From Ignelater luminosus (lineage: Eukaryota > Arthropoda > Insecta > Coleoptera > Elateridae), in contig VTPC01091291.1 in assembly GCA_011009095.1 (NCBI GenBank), positions 39,870-103,869 of the forward strand: a DNA stretch of 64,000 nt, read 5' to 3'. Below are positions 51,861-64,000 of this stretch, piece after piece. Position 1 is the first letter of the stretch; the number at the start of each line of letters is the position of its first letter. A program made the translations under genes and the position numbers. A model generated the notes under the pieces. That model was not told the DNA's origin. It saw only the letters and a program-made list of their open reading frames with translations, and searched no databases.

Positions 51861-54847
51861 CTCCAATTTCCTGAATCATAATCATTAGATAATATTTTGT
51901 TTTCTTTCTCCTACATACCTTTTTTACTTATGTTGCTACTGTTTTATATTTTTCTGTATTTTATTTCAAACTATGTTTTAAAACTTGCAATTTTGCTCTT
52001 CTTCTTTCTTCTATTCCTCATCAAACAAATCTTGTTTTTTTATCTTTTTTTTTTGATTTTGATGTCACATCTACCTTGTATTGTCAACTTGCAAATCAGG
52101 AAAAAGTAAAGATTTCTATAAATTACAATTAATTTCTTTGAAACAGTGTAGAGGATGTTAATGAAATTCTGGAAGAATTTTTATGAATGCTGTACATACT
52201 CACATGTCAAGAAATCTCCAAAAGAATTCACTTTTGCAATTACAATTACAACAGTTAACGTTTTCCCATAAGAATGCATGTAAAACAGCTTTGAATTAAG
52301 ATTGTAATTGCTTCTAAATAATTTAATAAATTAATCCCAAAGATTGCACATGGTATTTGAATATATCAGCTTGGTGATATTATGACTTTGGTTGCATACT
52401 TTCGTAATTTCCAAAAGTGTGTTTAACTATATTATACTTTCATATGCAGTTTAACTGTATGGATTAATACAAAAAAAGAAAAAATCATTTATTAGGATAT
52501 GTTATATTTAAAAGCTAATCTGATATCGTACACGAACTAAGCCTACTTAACTTGTATGAACAGAGAAAGTTCAAAATGCAGTAATGAAGGCAAAACTTCT
52601 CACTAACCATTCAACTTATACAATTTTGGCGTAATCTACAATGCTTCGATATTTTGGCATTACATATTTGAGTTTTTTAATTCAATTAAAATTGTAACAA
52701 TATATATAACAATTTATAATACAATATCACAATGATTAAAATCAATGTAGGCATTTCTATACAGGCTATTTATATTTTTTTATATATTTTTTAATGTTGT
52801 TTTACTTTGTAGTAAACTACTACTTATCAAAGCAAAACAAATTACTGAATTTCTAATTATGAATTTACATGTGGCCTATCTAATATTTCACAAAAGTATT
52901 ATTTACTGGCCCCGTTACTATGTATAATATTAACAAAAATCTATATAACTTTATATTGCTCTTTTTTCGTCGATTATAACAAACAACGGATACACCTAAC
53001 ATTATTATAAAAAACATTCTTTTCTGAGATGTAACATACATAACTTACAAGAAATAATTGGGACAACTTGAATTTACTTATGATGTAGAAAATTTAAAAG
53101 AGTAAGCCTGTGCAGATATATAACCAGCAGCGATAGATCAAACTCTAGCAAATGCAATAAGTTGATTTGAATAAAGGATATATTTCAAGTTTTTACTGAA
53201 GACAATAAATTTAGTTTAAAGTGGTCTGAGTATTATTTATTTAAAAAGTGTTTAATTTTATTTTTAAATTTTCAAAATGTCCCAGATTTAATCAAAAAAC
53301 AATCATGTTAAAAAAGTTCAACAAATCTCGACTATAAGATTAAAATATAAGCTCTCTTTGCATCTATTAATAAAAAGTAAAAACAGATCTAATTAAATAG
53401 TATAAGTGGGGTATTTAAAAAACGAAAATACTTATAATATAAATTATTAAAGTTGGTCCAGAGTATATACATTGAACTTTTTTAAAATAATTGTTCACAA
53501 CAGTATACACACAAGTACCTACTGTACAAAAATAAACTTATACAATATTCTTAGGCCATTATAACTTGTAATTCGATATTGTCAATATATAATGATTACT
53601 GAAAATATTTTCATTTTCTAGTTAACCCTTACTACACGTCATGAAAACTGCGTGCGTTTTATCTCTCTTTGAAACTGAATTAGATAGTTATGAAAAATGA
53701 TAGCCTGCTAGAATTTTAGAAGGCATCATAAAAATTCTGAAATTAATGGAAAGCCCAGGCAAGTAGAGGTTTATTAATTTCGAGATTTCAAGATCTAAAT
53801 AGTAAAGAGTTCAGAAAATACATAAGAATTTTATCTGCAAGCATAGTAGTAGATAGCACTTAGTTTAGAGGGTTCTATAAATATCTTTTATTTTTTTAAA
53901 CATTATGCAATAATGAAATAGAGAAGAAGAATAACTAAGCTACCATTTTATTGTTTTTTTTATAGTATTGTTAACTGCTACAATAAATCTTATATTGACT
54001 ATTTATAAAAGACATAACTTTTGAAGGTAAGTATAGCTGGTGATAAAACTAAAATATTGTCAGAGAATTGGTGAATATTTCACACTATCGCTTACATACA
54101 TCTAACTTTGTTTATTTAGTAGTTTTCTTTTATTGATTTATAATTTTGTTTTTTTATAAATATGTTGATTAATAATCAGTAATTTTATACAAAAAAATTG
54201 TGCCAGTAGGGAGCTTCATTAGTAGGAATTATTAAATATTTTATGATAGGGAACACTTAGTCCAAGTTGTTAAGTGTTTTTGTTTACTTTTGCCATATTC
54301 GTTAGAAAAATCTGCATAATCCTTTCTTAATAATATAACAGTTATAAAAAAATGATGTAGTGCAATGTTCCACTGCTGCTTTGTTTGTTACAAAGAAAAT
54401 ATGTGTGTATTAAATAATATTATTGAATTACTTTAGGTTGTGGTTTATATTATACCTTTATTTGCTTTGAGTCTTAAATTAACATTAAAATATAATTCCT
54501 ACAGAACTAATTAAAAATTATATATTGTTAATTTGTTCATAATAAATATACTATTGGAATTTAGATAATGCAGGTCAAGTATTGCATGTAATATTTGGAT
54601 ATAGTAACCCTTGCCCTGCTCCTGAAGAAGCATGCCATGCGGTAAACTGCTCTAGATGACTATACTCAAATTGCTCATAAAAATAGGATTAGACTGTTTT
54701 TCTCCAATAAACTTGCTCTTATTATCTTCTATTTGAAATTAAATTAAAGAGTATGGAGAATGATTGAGATGGGGTTAATATTTTAATTATGGATTCCAAA
54801 TTCTCTATCTGTGTGGGTTGGTTATTTAAGTGAAAATAAAAATAAAA

Positions 54848-54971
54848 CAGCTTGTCATTCCCACCAATTTTTTATTAACATATTTGATGCAAAATTAATT
54901 TAATTTCAAGATGCCAAAATTCATTTTGGCATCAAATGCGTTAATAAAAATTTGGTGGGATTGACAAACTG
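54848..54971. mobile_element. 124-bp hairpin MITE
   Basis: The first 43 bases (CAGCTTGTCATTCCCACCAA...) pair with the last 43 at roughly 88% identity, and the middle holds a second perfect palindrome around CCAAAATTCATTTTGG. As RNA it would form one long hairpin. Confidence 0.65.
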
Positions 54972-55954
54972 TGTAACTTTAATTATTTGTTTTATTCTCC
55001 TATAAAATTAAAAGTAAATTGAATCACATTGCTCTAGATGAATAAGCTTGCAAACAATAGCTTTGTTTGATCTCCACGCAGGATCAATTATCTAATATTT
55101 TAATGTGTGACCTTGCATAATCAATATTATTTTTGATTTTAAATTACAAGTTTTTAAAATTAACATTGTTATTTTGTTTTATACTTTCTTAATTATTAAA
55201 GATTTTTATTATAAGAGTAGAAATTAATGAGTAAAGTTTTAACCCGTTACTGTATGGAAATGAAAGTATTACAGAAAGTTAGTGCATGTCTGAAATCAAA
55301 GATAATGCAAATTAGAATAGCTAACTTAAACTAGAATAACACATGTCATTGCAAAAATAGGTAAGTAAATAAACAAGTGAATTGTCTCTGCATGTTTTAC
55401 TTTATTATAATAAAATCAAGGCCATCTGTACATTAGTTGAAAATAATAATAATAAAAAAAAAAAAATTTCATGTTTCAATGTCTTTTAATTCTAAACAGC
55501 TTTTTTTAATAACTGCTCTATCTTTAAAATTAAAAGTAGGTACTTTACTCTTAAATGACTTTCAAATTTTTATATCTTGCTTGTATGTTGTGTGGCTTTT
55601 TGCGATTCCATTTGGCATTAACGTCAATCATGGATCAAGTTTCTGTAGCACTTTCATTTCTGTATGGCAATTGGTTAAAATATTTTCCATTTTTTGCATA
55701 CTTCTTGAACCACACTGTAGACTTTTTGCTCTACTATTATTAGGGCAGAAGTCTTCATATTTCAAACTGCAATACATAGAATGTTTTATTTAATTACCCC
55801 AGGATACAATAGTAAAATTCAAGTTAACTGATAATTCATGTGTGTCTCAAAACAGTTGAAAGTGTCAACTATCCTATTTTGTCACATTGAGATGTTTCTG
55901 GGTATGGTTGCATAGAATTATTACTTTTATATTCTAAAATTAATTCCAACTATA

Positions 55955-56608
55955 CAGAGTGTTCAATAAAAGCCTGATATACTGACCTCCTTTTTTTCTT
56001 TAAATAGAATATTTTGATATTCTTTTACTTCTGATTAATTATTACTATAATTTAATCTGTAAAAAATAGTTTTTTTGGAAAATCTTTTCATTTTTAATTT
56101 TTGTAACTGTTTTAATTAAGATTATTTACTTTATTAAATTTAAACATAAGAATATTGAAATTGTTGATTTATACCTATATAGGAATCCATCGGCAATGAA
56201 GGAAATAATACAAACTTGAGACATTTCTCCAAATCTATATGCTTTTATGGCTATATTGGGTATTTTTATACTACAATACAATAATAAAAACTTGATTGCA
56301 TTAACATTTTGCTTAAAAAAATTTTTTAAAAATTAAATAATTTTAATTAAAAAATGAAAATGAAAATTAAGGCTTGCAAATTCTTAAAAAATTCTAAAGA
56401 TAGGATATCATGGTAAATTGTAAGTTAAATTTAAGATTAAATACTGATTCTGCAGAAAGGTTATTGTTTATAGATTAATAAAGTAAATCAAAAATGATCA
56501 TTTCTTATTGTAAATGTAAGAAGCATGTAGAAAATTCATTTTGATCTCTCACCTTGTTCTTTAAATATTGGAAAAATAAGAAATTTTAAATGAAACTTTA
56601 ACACTCTG
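55955..56608. mobile_element. Probable TA-flanked MITE (CAGAGTGTT termini)
   Basis: CAGAGTGTT after TA at 55953-55954 and its complement AACACTCTG before TA at 56609-56610 bound 654 bp of AT-rich non-coding DNA. The TIR is only about 9-10 bp, so support is moderate. Confidence 0.45.
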
Positions 56609-59600
56609 TATCTTATTGGAAACGGTTGAGTTTCAGATCCATGTTTATTAGACTGGTTTTGTTAATTTTAAGCTCTAGGATGGAACACCCTATATAAATA
56701 CATTTTCTTTTGGTAGGCATACTGTGGTCAATTATATTACAATGAAAAAGACTAACAATTATATATTTATTTCTGTTATTGTAAAGCACATATGTGTACA
56801 GTTTTTGCATAAATAATGTCGCAAATAATCGTTTAATGAATTAACCAAATATATGAAATCTATTTTCATATTATCCAAAATTTTATGTAATTAATGTTAA
56901 ATTACATTTTATGTATTTGATTAATCCATTCATTAATGCAATTATGCAACATAATCTATACAAAAATCCTAGAGGAGAGTGGTTCACAATGAGACAGTGT
57001 CCATAGTGAGACAAATTGATTTTTTTTAAAACTATTTGTAATACTAGCTATATTGGCGAAAAGCAGTCATTTGCCATGTACAGTTCATCTTTGGATTGTG
57101 TGCTCTATCCTTTCCAAAAGTCACTGAATATTTGTTTTTATCAAGCTGGATTTCTGCACTGACAACTATATGAATTAAAAGCTAGGATGTTTCTCATTAA
57201 GATTCTAGTGTCTTGAACATAGAATGTTAGAATTGAGTACACAGTGAGACTGAGGTGGTAGATAATGAGACTACTGTCCTGTCATATAGCAGCATCATGT
57301 ATTGTCAGTTGTTTTTAATAGTATCAGGGTATGGTACAGAGGTAAACTAATGCTGGCAAAAGCAAATTAAAAGGGTACTAAAAACTTGTTTGAGAATCAG
57401 ACATTGCAATGCTACTTCTTAAAACTTTGCCAATAGGAACTAAGTGACTGTCAGGATATTTCTGTTTCCCAGTTTTGTCTAGCAACCTTAAAGTTTACTA
57501 AATATATAGAAGTTATACAACTCAATTTTAAGGGCAAACATTTTGTTTTAATATCACTGTCTCATTTTATACTACTGGTAGTACACAGCAAGACACTTTA
57601 CATTTTTCTAAATGTCTTTTTTTCTAAATATTAAAAAATATACAGAGCAAGTATTTTATCTGTTTGTAGCATGCATGACACCTATGGTTTTTTCAAAGAT
57701 GTCATAGATCTTGTCATAACAAAATTAAATAAGTTTGGAACAAAGTGATCCAAGTTGCAAAATTTCTTCTGAAATATGCACATGAAAAACAAACCTCATT
57801 GCCTCATTACACTGATAAAATACTCGCTCTGAATTTTTGTATCTGAAAAATTTACATACAGCTTGGTATATGAATTTTTGTTTTTTATAAAGAAATTAAA
57901 GTTGAAAAAAATCAATAAAAACGTCTCACACTACTCTTCCTTACATGAAACTGGCAAATGTATTGTATACATCGTAAAATCCCTCATGTCAGTGGAACAC
58001 ACATGATTCTTCTTCTTGCCCTATTCTCACGCTTTTGAAATACAGTTATAATCTTTCTACACTGGCTAACATTCAATTATACAAAAACAATAACTGTACT
58101 TCAAGTGCATGCATGAATAGAGCAAAAAGAGGAAACACTGTATATTTCTCTTTCTATAAAATAATGATTTCAGAGTTATTGTTTTAAAAAGTTATAATCT
58201 AAACTTCAGATTAAAGGATGATGGTCTGTCTCTGATGTCTAGTACTACTTGATGTAAACTTAGCTCTGTAATTATTTGTTTATTAAAATGTATGCTAATA
58301 TTGGAATCACTTTAAAGCAGACAAAAATTCATATTTTGTAATTAAGTACAGGTCGGTTTTTGAATATAGACCTGTTTAAGCTTAAGTGCTTTAGTGTACA
58401 ATTCTAGTTAAGAAATGACCATCATTTGTAGTACACATTGAACCACAGTCCAGAAGACTGAAGATAGAAAATCAAAAGTGAATTATGAGAAATAAATTTA
58501 TTGCCGAATTAAAAAAAATAGATGTGAACCTATATAACTTAGAAACCTTACAAATTAAAAAAAAAGTTACTATTGAACAGCTTTGGTTGCATTTCCCAAA
58601 CCCTGGTGCGTTAATACTCAGTAGAGAGGTAGCTGCTTCATAATATTCTTAGCTACTTCATTTCTCATTGTAAACATAGATCAATGAAAAAGATGTATGC
58701 AGCAACACAGCTAACAGTTACACACTTTGACTGACATAATACAGAAAGCATAGATTAAAGAGAAATAATAAGTGAAGTTTTAGTGGACTTGTACAGTCAG
58801 GATAATCCTAAACAGGTCTATATTCAAAAATCAACCTATATTTAGATAATTATATAAAAGTTAGACCTTTTTTAAAAATAGCAGATAAAGGTATAATGCA
58901 ATATTCTTTATGAAATATCTTTGCAGACCAGCTGTTCTTACTGTAATAAATTGCAAGATGCAAATAGAAAACTCAACATACGATTCTAAGTACATACTAT
59001 TATTTCATAATTGAGAGTGACTTTAAGATAATATAATAGTTGTTTTGGTATGAAATATCAAGATGAAATTGCTTTTATTTATTTCATTATTGTAAGAGTA
59101 AAGTATAGAATAAGTTACAGAAGCGAGGAGAAAGTATTTGTTATAATGTATAACATTTTATCCTGTTTCTATTTTTCATTTTAACGCTGTCTTATAGGCA
59201 TTCAATTATTACATAAATTACAGGACTTGCTAGTACTGATATTTAAAATGTTTAGGAAGCTGTTTTTCACTGCTTTAATAAATTTCCAATTTATAAAATT
59301 TAGCTATTTTTAAAAATATGTTTAATGTTCTAAAAATTCTAAGTTTTCTTTCCATTAGTTTCAGAAAAATTTTTAAATATAGTTCATATAGTAGAAGAAT
59401 TTAAATATATAAGCTATTGAAACTGGAATCTACGCTACATTTACTATTAAAATTTTCCTATCTACTGATTGTACAACCGTTTTGATGCCTCAGACTTTTG
59501 CTGTATGCACATAATAATTGACTGTCATAAATAGTGAGATTCAAGTATTTTGTCTTTTTTTTTTTGATAAAATACTTCGCTATAAGTAACACTAGAATTT

Positions 59601-61032
59601 CTTGTACAGATTAGAATGATATACAAGTTTTAGTAAAATTATTGGAAGCATAAAATTTATCTTTTTCTATAAAGTTGCAATGTTAGACTTTTCACATAAC
59701 AAGTGAGATTGATTAGGTAAGTTAATTAATTACTAAAACTTGTTGAAGATTGAATATCTATAGTATATGCTATCAGTTCATAATATACAGTTAATAACTG
59801 AATCATCTGTTAAAATTATATACACTATATAATACCTACAATTTTTTGTATTAATTTAGTTAGAATTTACTTTACCATTTTTTTTCAGAATAATTAAGAT
59901 ACATTTTAAGTAGTACGTTAATAAAAAAATGACGTATTTACATTTACTAATAATAACTTAAATATATATTCTTTTATGTTATTCGTAACGATAAAAACTT
60001 CACACTTTTCCTAATCCTTGTGGAATGTAATTTTCTTATTTTACAAAATTTCATTACATGTGATGGGTAAAATATTTTAGTTCAGAAACCACCAAAATTA
60101 ATATTGAAAAGCACTATTTATTCATTTATTTATTTATTAATAAGGACATCGGTGTAAAATTAGATCAGTCTTCTATTTTCACACAGTTATTTTTGATCAC
60201 TCTAATAGATTTATGATTGTATTTTATTTATGCTTTTAGAACGTGTATTTAACTAAGAAAGTAAAAATAAAAACAAAAAATAGACAAGATTAATGTAATT
60301 AGATAAGTGTATAGTAGGTAGTTGGTGTGTATGCTCTCCATAGATATTTAGAAAAGGAAATTTAAAATGCATGCCTACATAAATATTTAGTGAAATCATC
60401 AACGCAAACAACCTTCACCTATAATTCAGAGATCAGAAAATATTTAAATTAAAAATTAAATGTAGTATACAAGATCTTATGTTTCAATTGCAAAAAGTCA
60501 AGTCAAAAATTACAGTAAAGATTAACATGCTTTAATAATTTATTCAAAAGATGATTTTTGTAGAGTAAATTTTAATAAAATCAAAACTTTTACTACAGCA
60601 GAGCACAAAATAAAAAACAAATCACTTTAGGAATGTATTACATAGACTAATATAAAAACCTAATTTCAAATTTTTCTGAGTTTATTACTCTGAATATTGA
60701 ATATCAGCTTTTGCTTGGGAAGGATTCACTAGCTTAACTGAAAAAGAGAGACTCAATCTAAAATTGGTTTATGATTGAGTATTGACTTTAATTATATATT
60801 CATAGACAGGTAACCCTTAATCAAAGCAGAAGTTTTAGATGAAATTTATTATTTTTTTATACCTTTTATTTGCTTGTACATGACGTTTTCTGTTTATAAG
60901 ATTTAGAAGATTGTTACAATCAAGCAGTTATACAGCATCATTAAGAAATTGTCATGTCCATGTCTGGAAAATAGAGAGACAAATTTTTGTATTTATATTT
61001 TTTTTGTTAGCTTTTTTTGTATTTATATTATA

Positions 61033-61325
61033 CAGTGTGGGATTAAAGTATGGAATATTATAAAAAAAAGCGAACTCAACATGTTTTTTTAAAAACGCTG
61101 AGACATCGATTTTAGTTTTTAAAAATACACATTAATATGTGCGATTCACCTGCGATTTAAATGACAATATAGATTTTTAGTAGTGGAATCCTATAGTGAT
61201 TTCTTTCCCTTTATGATCATGCAAATAAATCCTAAGGTTGCATAACAAAAATACTGAGAAAGATTGAGCTGAACATTTAATGTTGATTTTATCATATTTC
61301 GTAATTTAGTAGAATATTATTATTC
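61033..61325. mobile_element. Second copy of the CAGTGTGGGA MITE, deleted and truncated
   Basis: Starts after TA with the same CAGTGTGGGATTAAAGTAT terminus. It matches the 42144 element through its left half, then joins directly to a stretch corresponding to the inner right arm (ATTTAGTAGAATATTATT) and lacks the right terminus. Confidence 0.75.
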
Positions 61326-61807
61326 AAATTTGTTTTCATTTTGTCTTTATTTTCTGGACATGGTCTATTTTTTTTATTTTTTACTAAAACAGTTGGATAA
61401 TATGGAATCAAATCTTTGACATGCGCAATTTACATTAAAACATTTTGAAGTTCCTTTTCTTAAGTATTTAATGCATAGTTATTCCTTTCTGTTAGTAAAA
61501 TGTATGTCTTAGGTTCCAAAGTTACTAGATCAATTGACTGTTACGCCATTTAAAATGGATGGTGGTTAGAGTAGCTACCTGCGGTAATAAGGTGTTTACG
61601 TTTTTAAAAATCAGCAATTCTGATAAATACTTTGTTGATTTATTAAATAAAAACATTCTATTAGAATTGATTGAAGAAGCCCAAACCATTTATTTGTTTA
61701 TATCTTTTTCGCCAGTAACAACAGAATGCCCGATAATACATTTAAAATGCATTTAATGTTAAAAAAGACAAAATCTATCTGAAATAATATAATTATGTTG
61801 TAACAAA

Positions 61808-61820
61808 AATAATAATAATA

Positions 61821-61861
<41 letters not shown>
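61808..61861. repeat. (AAT)n microsatellite
   Basis: An AAT/ATA trinucleotide run with one interruption, in the spacer upstream of the channel-gene 3' end. Confidence 0.9.
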
Positions 61862-61864
<3 letters not shown>

Positions 61865-62530
61865 TATTTTGGTAAATATTCGAAATTGTTTGGATTAATG
61901 TTTAATTCCTTCCAAATTATTTGGTGCTATCCTTGACAAAAGGATGCAGGTAATTAACCTAAAATTACTAAAAGAATCGCTCAAAGCTTTTTGTTGATAA
62001 AAGTATCTATGAAAGTATCTAGATCCTTAAACACTAGGATCTGTACCTGTATCTAGGTACTCTCAAAAATTAGTAACTGTATCTGGATCTAGATACATTT
62101 TTCAGAATGGATCTGCATCTGTATCTAGATACTGTAAAACATGTATCTGTCACGACACTGCAACTGGGCTTTACTTATTAATAAATAAGTGATGTAACTT
62201 TGTGTTATAGATAGATCTGTAGTTACTCTAACTTTACCTCTGCTATCTAACTTAATGGTCAATAGATCCAGTAACATTGAAGTCTGCTATATATAATAAG
62301 TAGATGTAAATGTGCTTAATGTTCTTGCTTGAGCATAAACTAAAACAAAATAAATTTGATCTAAAATCAACATAAAAAAAGCATAAGTAGTTTCTGAATA
62401 AAAATATTAAAATGGAAATGGAATGCAGTTATTGTACAGCTAGATTTGATTATGAAAAACACACAAAAAAAGATAAATTCACATTATAGATTTTAATCTT
62501 TGTACATTTAATTAGGATTTAATTGGATCT

Positions 62531-62536
62531 TTTATT
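62531..62536 (-). terminator. Candidate polyadenylation signal, channel gene
   Basis: AATAAA on the minus strand about 30 bases past the stop. Ion-channel 3'UTRs are often long, so a distal site is also possible. Confidence 0.3.
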
Positions 62537-62565
62537 GCATTACTAATACATATTTTCATTTAAAA

Positions 62566-63686
62566 TCAGCTGTCCCATCTTTTATCGTCATCATCATCAT
62601 CATCATCATCATCCTCCTCCTCATCATCACACCCTACATCTATGATACAATGTTCTAATTCACGATTTTGGTCAATTTCTTCGTTGTGGGGTTGTAGATC
62701 AGGAACATCTTCATCCTGATGATATTCTTCACTTTCTCTATGCACTAAGACTTGCACTACAGTAGCCTCACTTTGTTGTCGATGAAGTGATGGTCTAGAG
62801 GAAGGAGAATCGGGGGAAGGTTCAGTCACTAAAATGCTAACATCAGTTCCGTTTGGTGGTTCTGATTCCGCTCTTTGATTAATTGGTACTGCGGCACTAG
62901 TAGTTCTTACTTTACACGAACCGATACGATCTAAATTGCGTCTAATTAAACTTCCACGTTTGGGTTTCGGTTCTGCTGGTGTCTCAGCTTGCAGGGCCTG
63001 CGATGTAGCAATTGGCTTGAAACCTTTCTTGAACAGCGGTGGGGAAGCCGAGTCGTCTGGGGTTTCTACCGCATCCTGATGTCGCAAGAAGAAGTTATAA
63101 ATACTCCTACGTCGTGGATGAGCAGGAAGTGATGGGGTTGTTGGCGTGGTTGCTTGCGGAGTCGCTCCACTTACCATTATGCTAACATCGGCGGATTCGC
63201 GCGCCAAGTCCAACTCCTCTGGGGCCATGTTCGCTGCGCTAGACAACAAAAGCAGCGGTAAGTTCAGCCACGGACCACCTAATTCGCTAAGGTCGCTCGC
63301 GTCTGAGGCCCGAGAGGACTTGCGAGAAGATGCGCGACTCCCTCGATGAACATGCAAAAATGCGGACAGACGGCCTTGCCAGCCTCCACCAGGTGATGAA
63401 GTCTGGGTCTGCTCGTCTTCCACATCCCTTTCCAGTTCTCGTTCTCGCTCTCTTTTCTTTCTATAATAATTAAGGACAAAGAATAGCGTGTTGTATACTA
63501 AATAACAATCTAGATTTATTAAGAAAACTAGAAAATGTGTTCTTACTTGATATATTCTCGAAATGTCTTTTGAATTAATTTAGCTGCTTTATCTTGCCTT
63601 TTCCATATACGCGTCGATGAAACAATCTCTAACTGTTTTCTTGTTGGAAACTGTTTTTTAAATTTAATATCCATTTGTTCTTGTAA
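62566..63686 (-). CDS. Voltage-gated sodium-channel-family protein, C-terminal two exons (probably NaCP60E/DSC1 type)
   Basis: 3' end of a gene running leftwards; the rest lies beyond the window. Last exon is 62566-63460 and the penultimate one 63547-63686, joined by a phase-2 GT-AG intron; the next acceptor upstream is tttctttag. The penultimate exon encodes a segment ending IVSSTRIWKRQDKAAKLIQ and KTFREYIK, an IQ motif placed after a Ser-Ser-Thr and Trp-Lys-Arg-Gln stretch exactly as in sodium-channel C-tails (calmodulin-binding position). The last exon is a long low-complexity cytosolic tail: Arg/Glu run, Ser/Arg-rich segment, PWLNLP, two DVSI-V repeats, and an acidic run before a C-terminal KRWDS. 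Para-type channels read differently around the IQ motif, so I favour the DSC1/NaCP60E branch. The channel family is likely, the branch is tentative. Confidence 0.62.
62578..62632 (-). repeat. Coding trinucleotide repeat (poly-Asp/Glu) in the channel tail
   Basis: Repeated ATC/TCC triplets on the plus strand encode an acidic run (CDDEEEDDDDDDDDDD) a few residues before the C-terminus. Such runs change length easily. Confidence 0.85.
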
Positions 63687-64000
63687 CTAAAGAAAAAAGT
63701 CAAATTAATCACTGATTAAATATATCAAAGGAATGATATCGAAAACAGTTGCTGTACAATTAATCCGCGATAGCGAGTAGCTTTAGTCTTGTGGAGACTG
63801 AAGACAGGCAATGAATTAATCATTATCAAAGTTGAAAGTATTAATAGGCAAAACAATAATCTGAAAATATATAAAGTGCAGTTTACGTAATGTAAGGATA
63901 GGAATATTAAATAAATGAGGATGCAGTACTAAATATAAATAAAGAGATAGAAAATGTATTTTAAGCTTGCAGGAACAGTGCAAATCTTAGAAAAGATCTT

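Larger units (their letters stand above)
51861..62530. other. Long gene-poor spacer before the channel gene
   Basis: Very AT-rich. Apart from the MITEs at 54848-54971, 55955-56608 and 61033-61325 and the AAT microsatellite, I see no gene. Part of the right side may be 3'UTR of the minus-strand channel gene. Confidence 0.5.

Noticed and set aside
55437-55793. 118-residue plus-strand open frame
   Set aside because: Low-complexity, hydrophobic translation of AT-rich DNA with no family resemblance, splice context or leader.
63146-63349. Plus-strand open frame opposite the channel tail
   Set aside because: Shadow of the minus-strand coding exon.
1-64000. tRNA, rRNA, CRISPR arrays, retroviral or Polinton-type elements
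   Set aside because: I scanned for tRNA TPsiC-like boxes, regular direct-repeat arrays, long terminal repeats and capsid/integrase-like frames and saw none I could support.

Overview
The window is AT-rich nuclear DNA from an insect, probably a beetle. Genes are split by GT-AG introns, the proteins match insect families, and decayed transposons and short TIR elements are dense. The beetle assignment is inference from gene content and repeat style; no single marker proves it.

From 1 to about 46,950 is a head-to-tail, plus-strand cluster of four GH20 beta-N-acetylhexosaminidase genes of the lysosomal HEXA/HEXB type. Gene 1 is partial (exons 2-7, 1616-7912; exon 1 should lie left of the window). 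Genes 2 (13122-23176), 3 (29666-37137) and 4 (37950-46702) look complete. All share one seven-exon plan with identical splice phases and four internal exons of exactly 119, 206, 113 and 205 nt. All four keep the DTPGH and GADEV active-site motifs, so they look like functional tandem duplicates. They differ at a subsite residue that in human HEXA binds anionic substrates.

Next comes NDUFS4 (47819-49415, plus strand), a nuclear-encoded complex I subunit in four exons. Then there are about 13 kb without a recognised gene. The minus-strand 3' end of a voltage-gated sodium-channel-family gene (62566-63686; IQ motif and C-terminal tail, probably the NaCP60E/DSC1 type) closes the window.

Introns and spacers carry most of the unusual material. 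Intron 5 of gene 2 holds a deleted Transib-like DNA transposon (18210-20096) with a RAG1-like transposase fragment. Its termini resemble V(D)J recombination signals: exact CACAGTG heptamer, 22-bp spacer, A-rich nonamer. It is flanked by near-identical 5-bp target duplications. Between genes 2 and 3 lie a Mutator-like MITE with 10-bp target duplications (23814-24411) and a 2.9-kb inverted-repeat element (24838-27736) whose arms are built from an 11-bp GGACGT-type periodic repeat. The right end of that element is split by a 10-N gap flanked by a perfect 142-bp duplication, almost certainly an assembly error. Two LINE relics (32340-35095 and 50285-51860, both minus strand), a LINE 3' fragment near 10 kb, and several TA-flanked MITEs complete the picture. 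I saw no tRNA, rRNA, CRISPR or viral gene.
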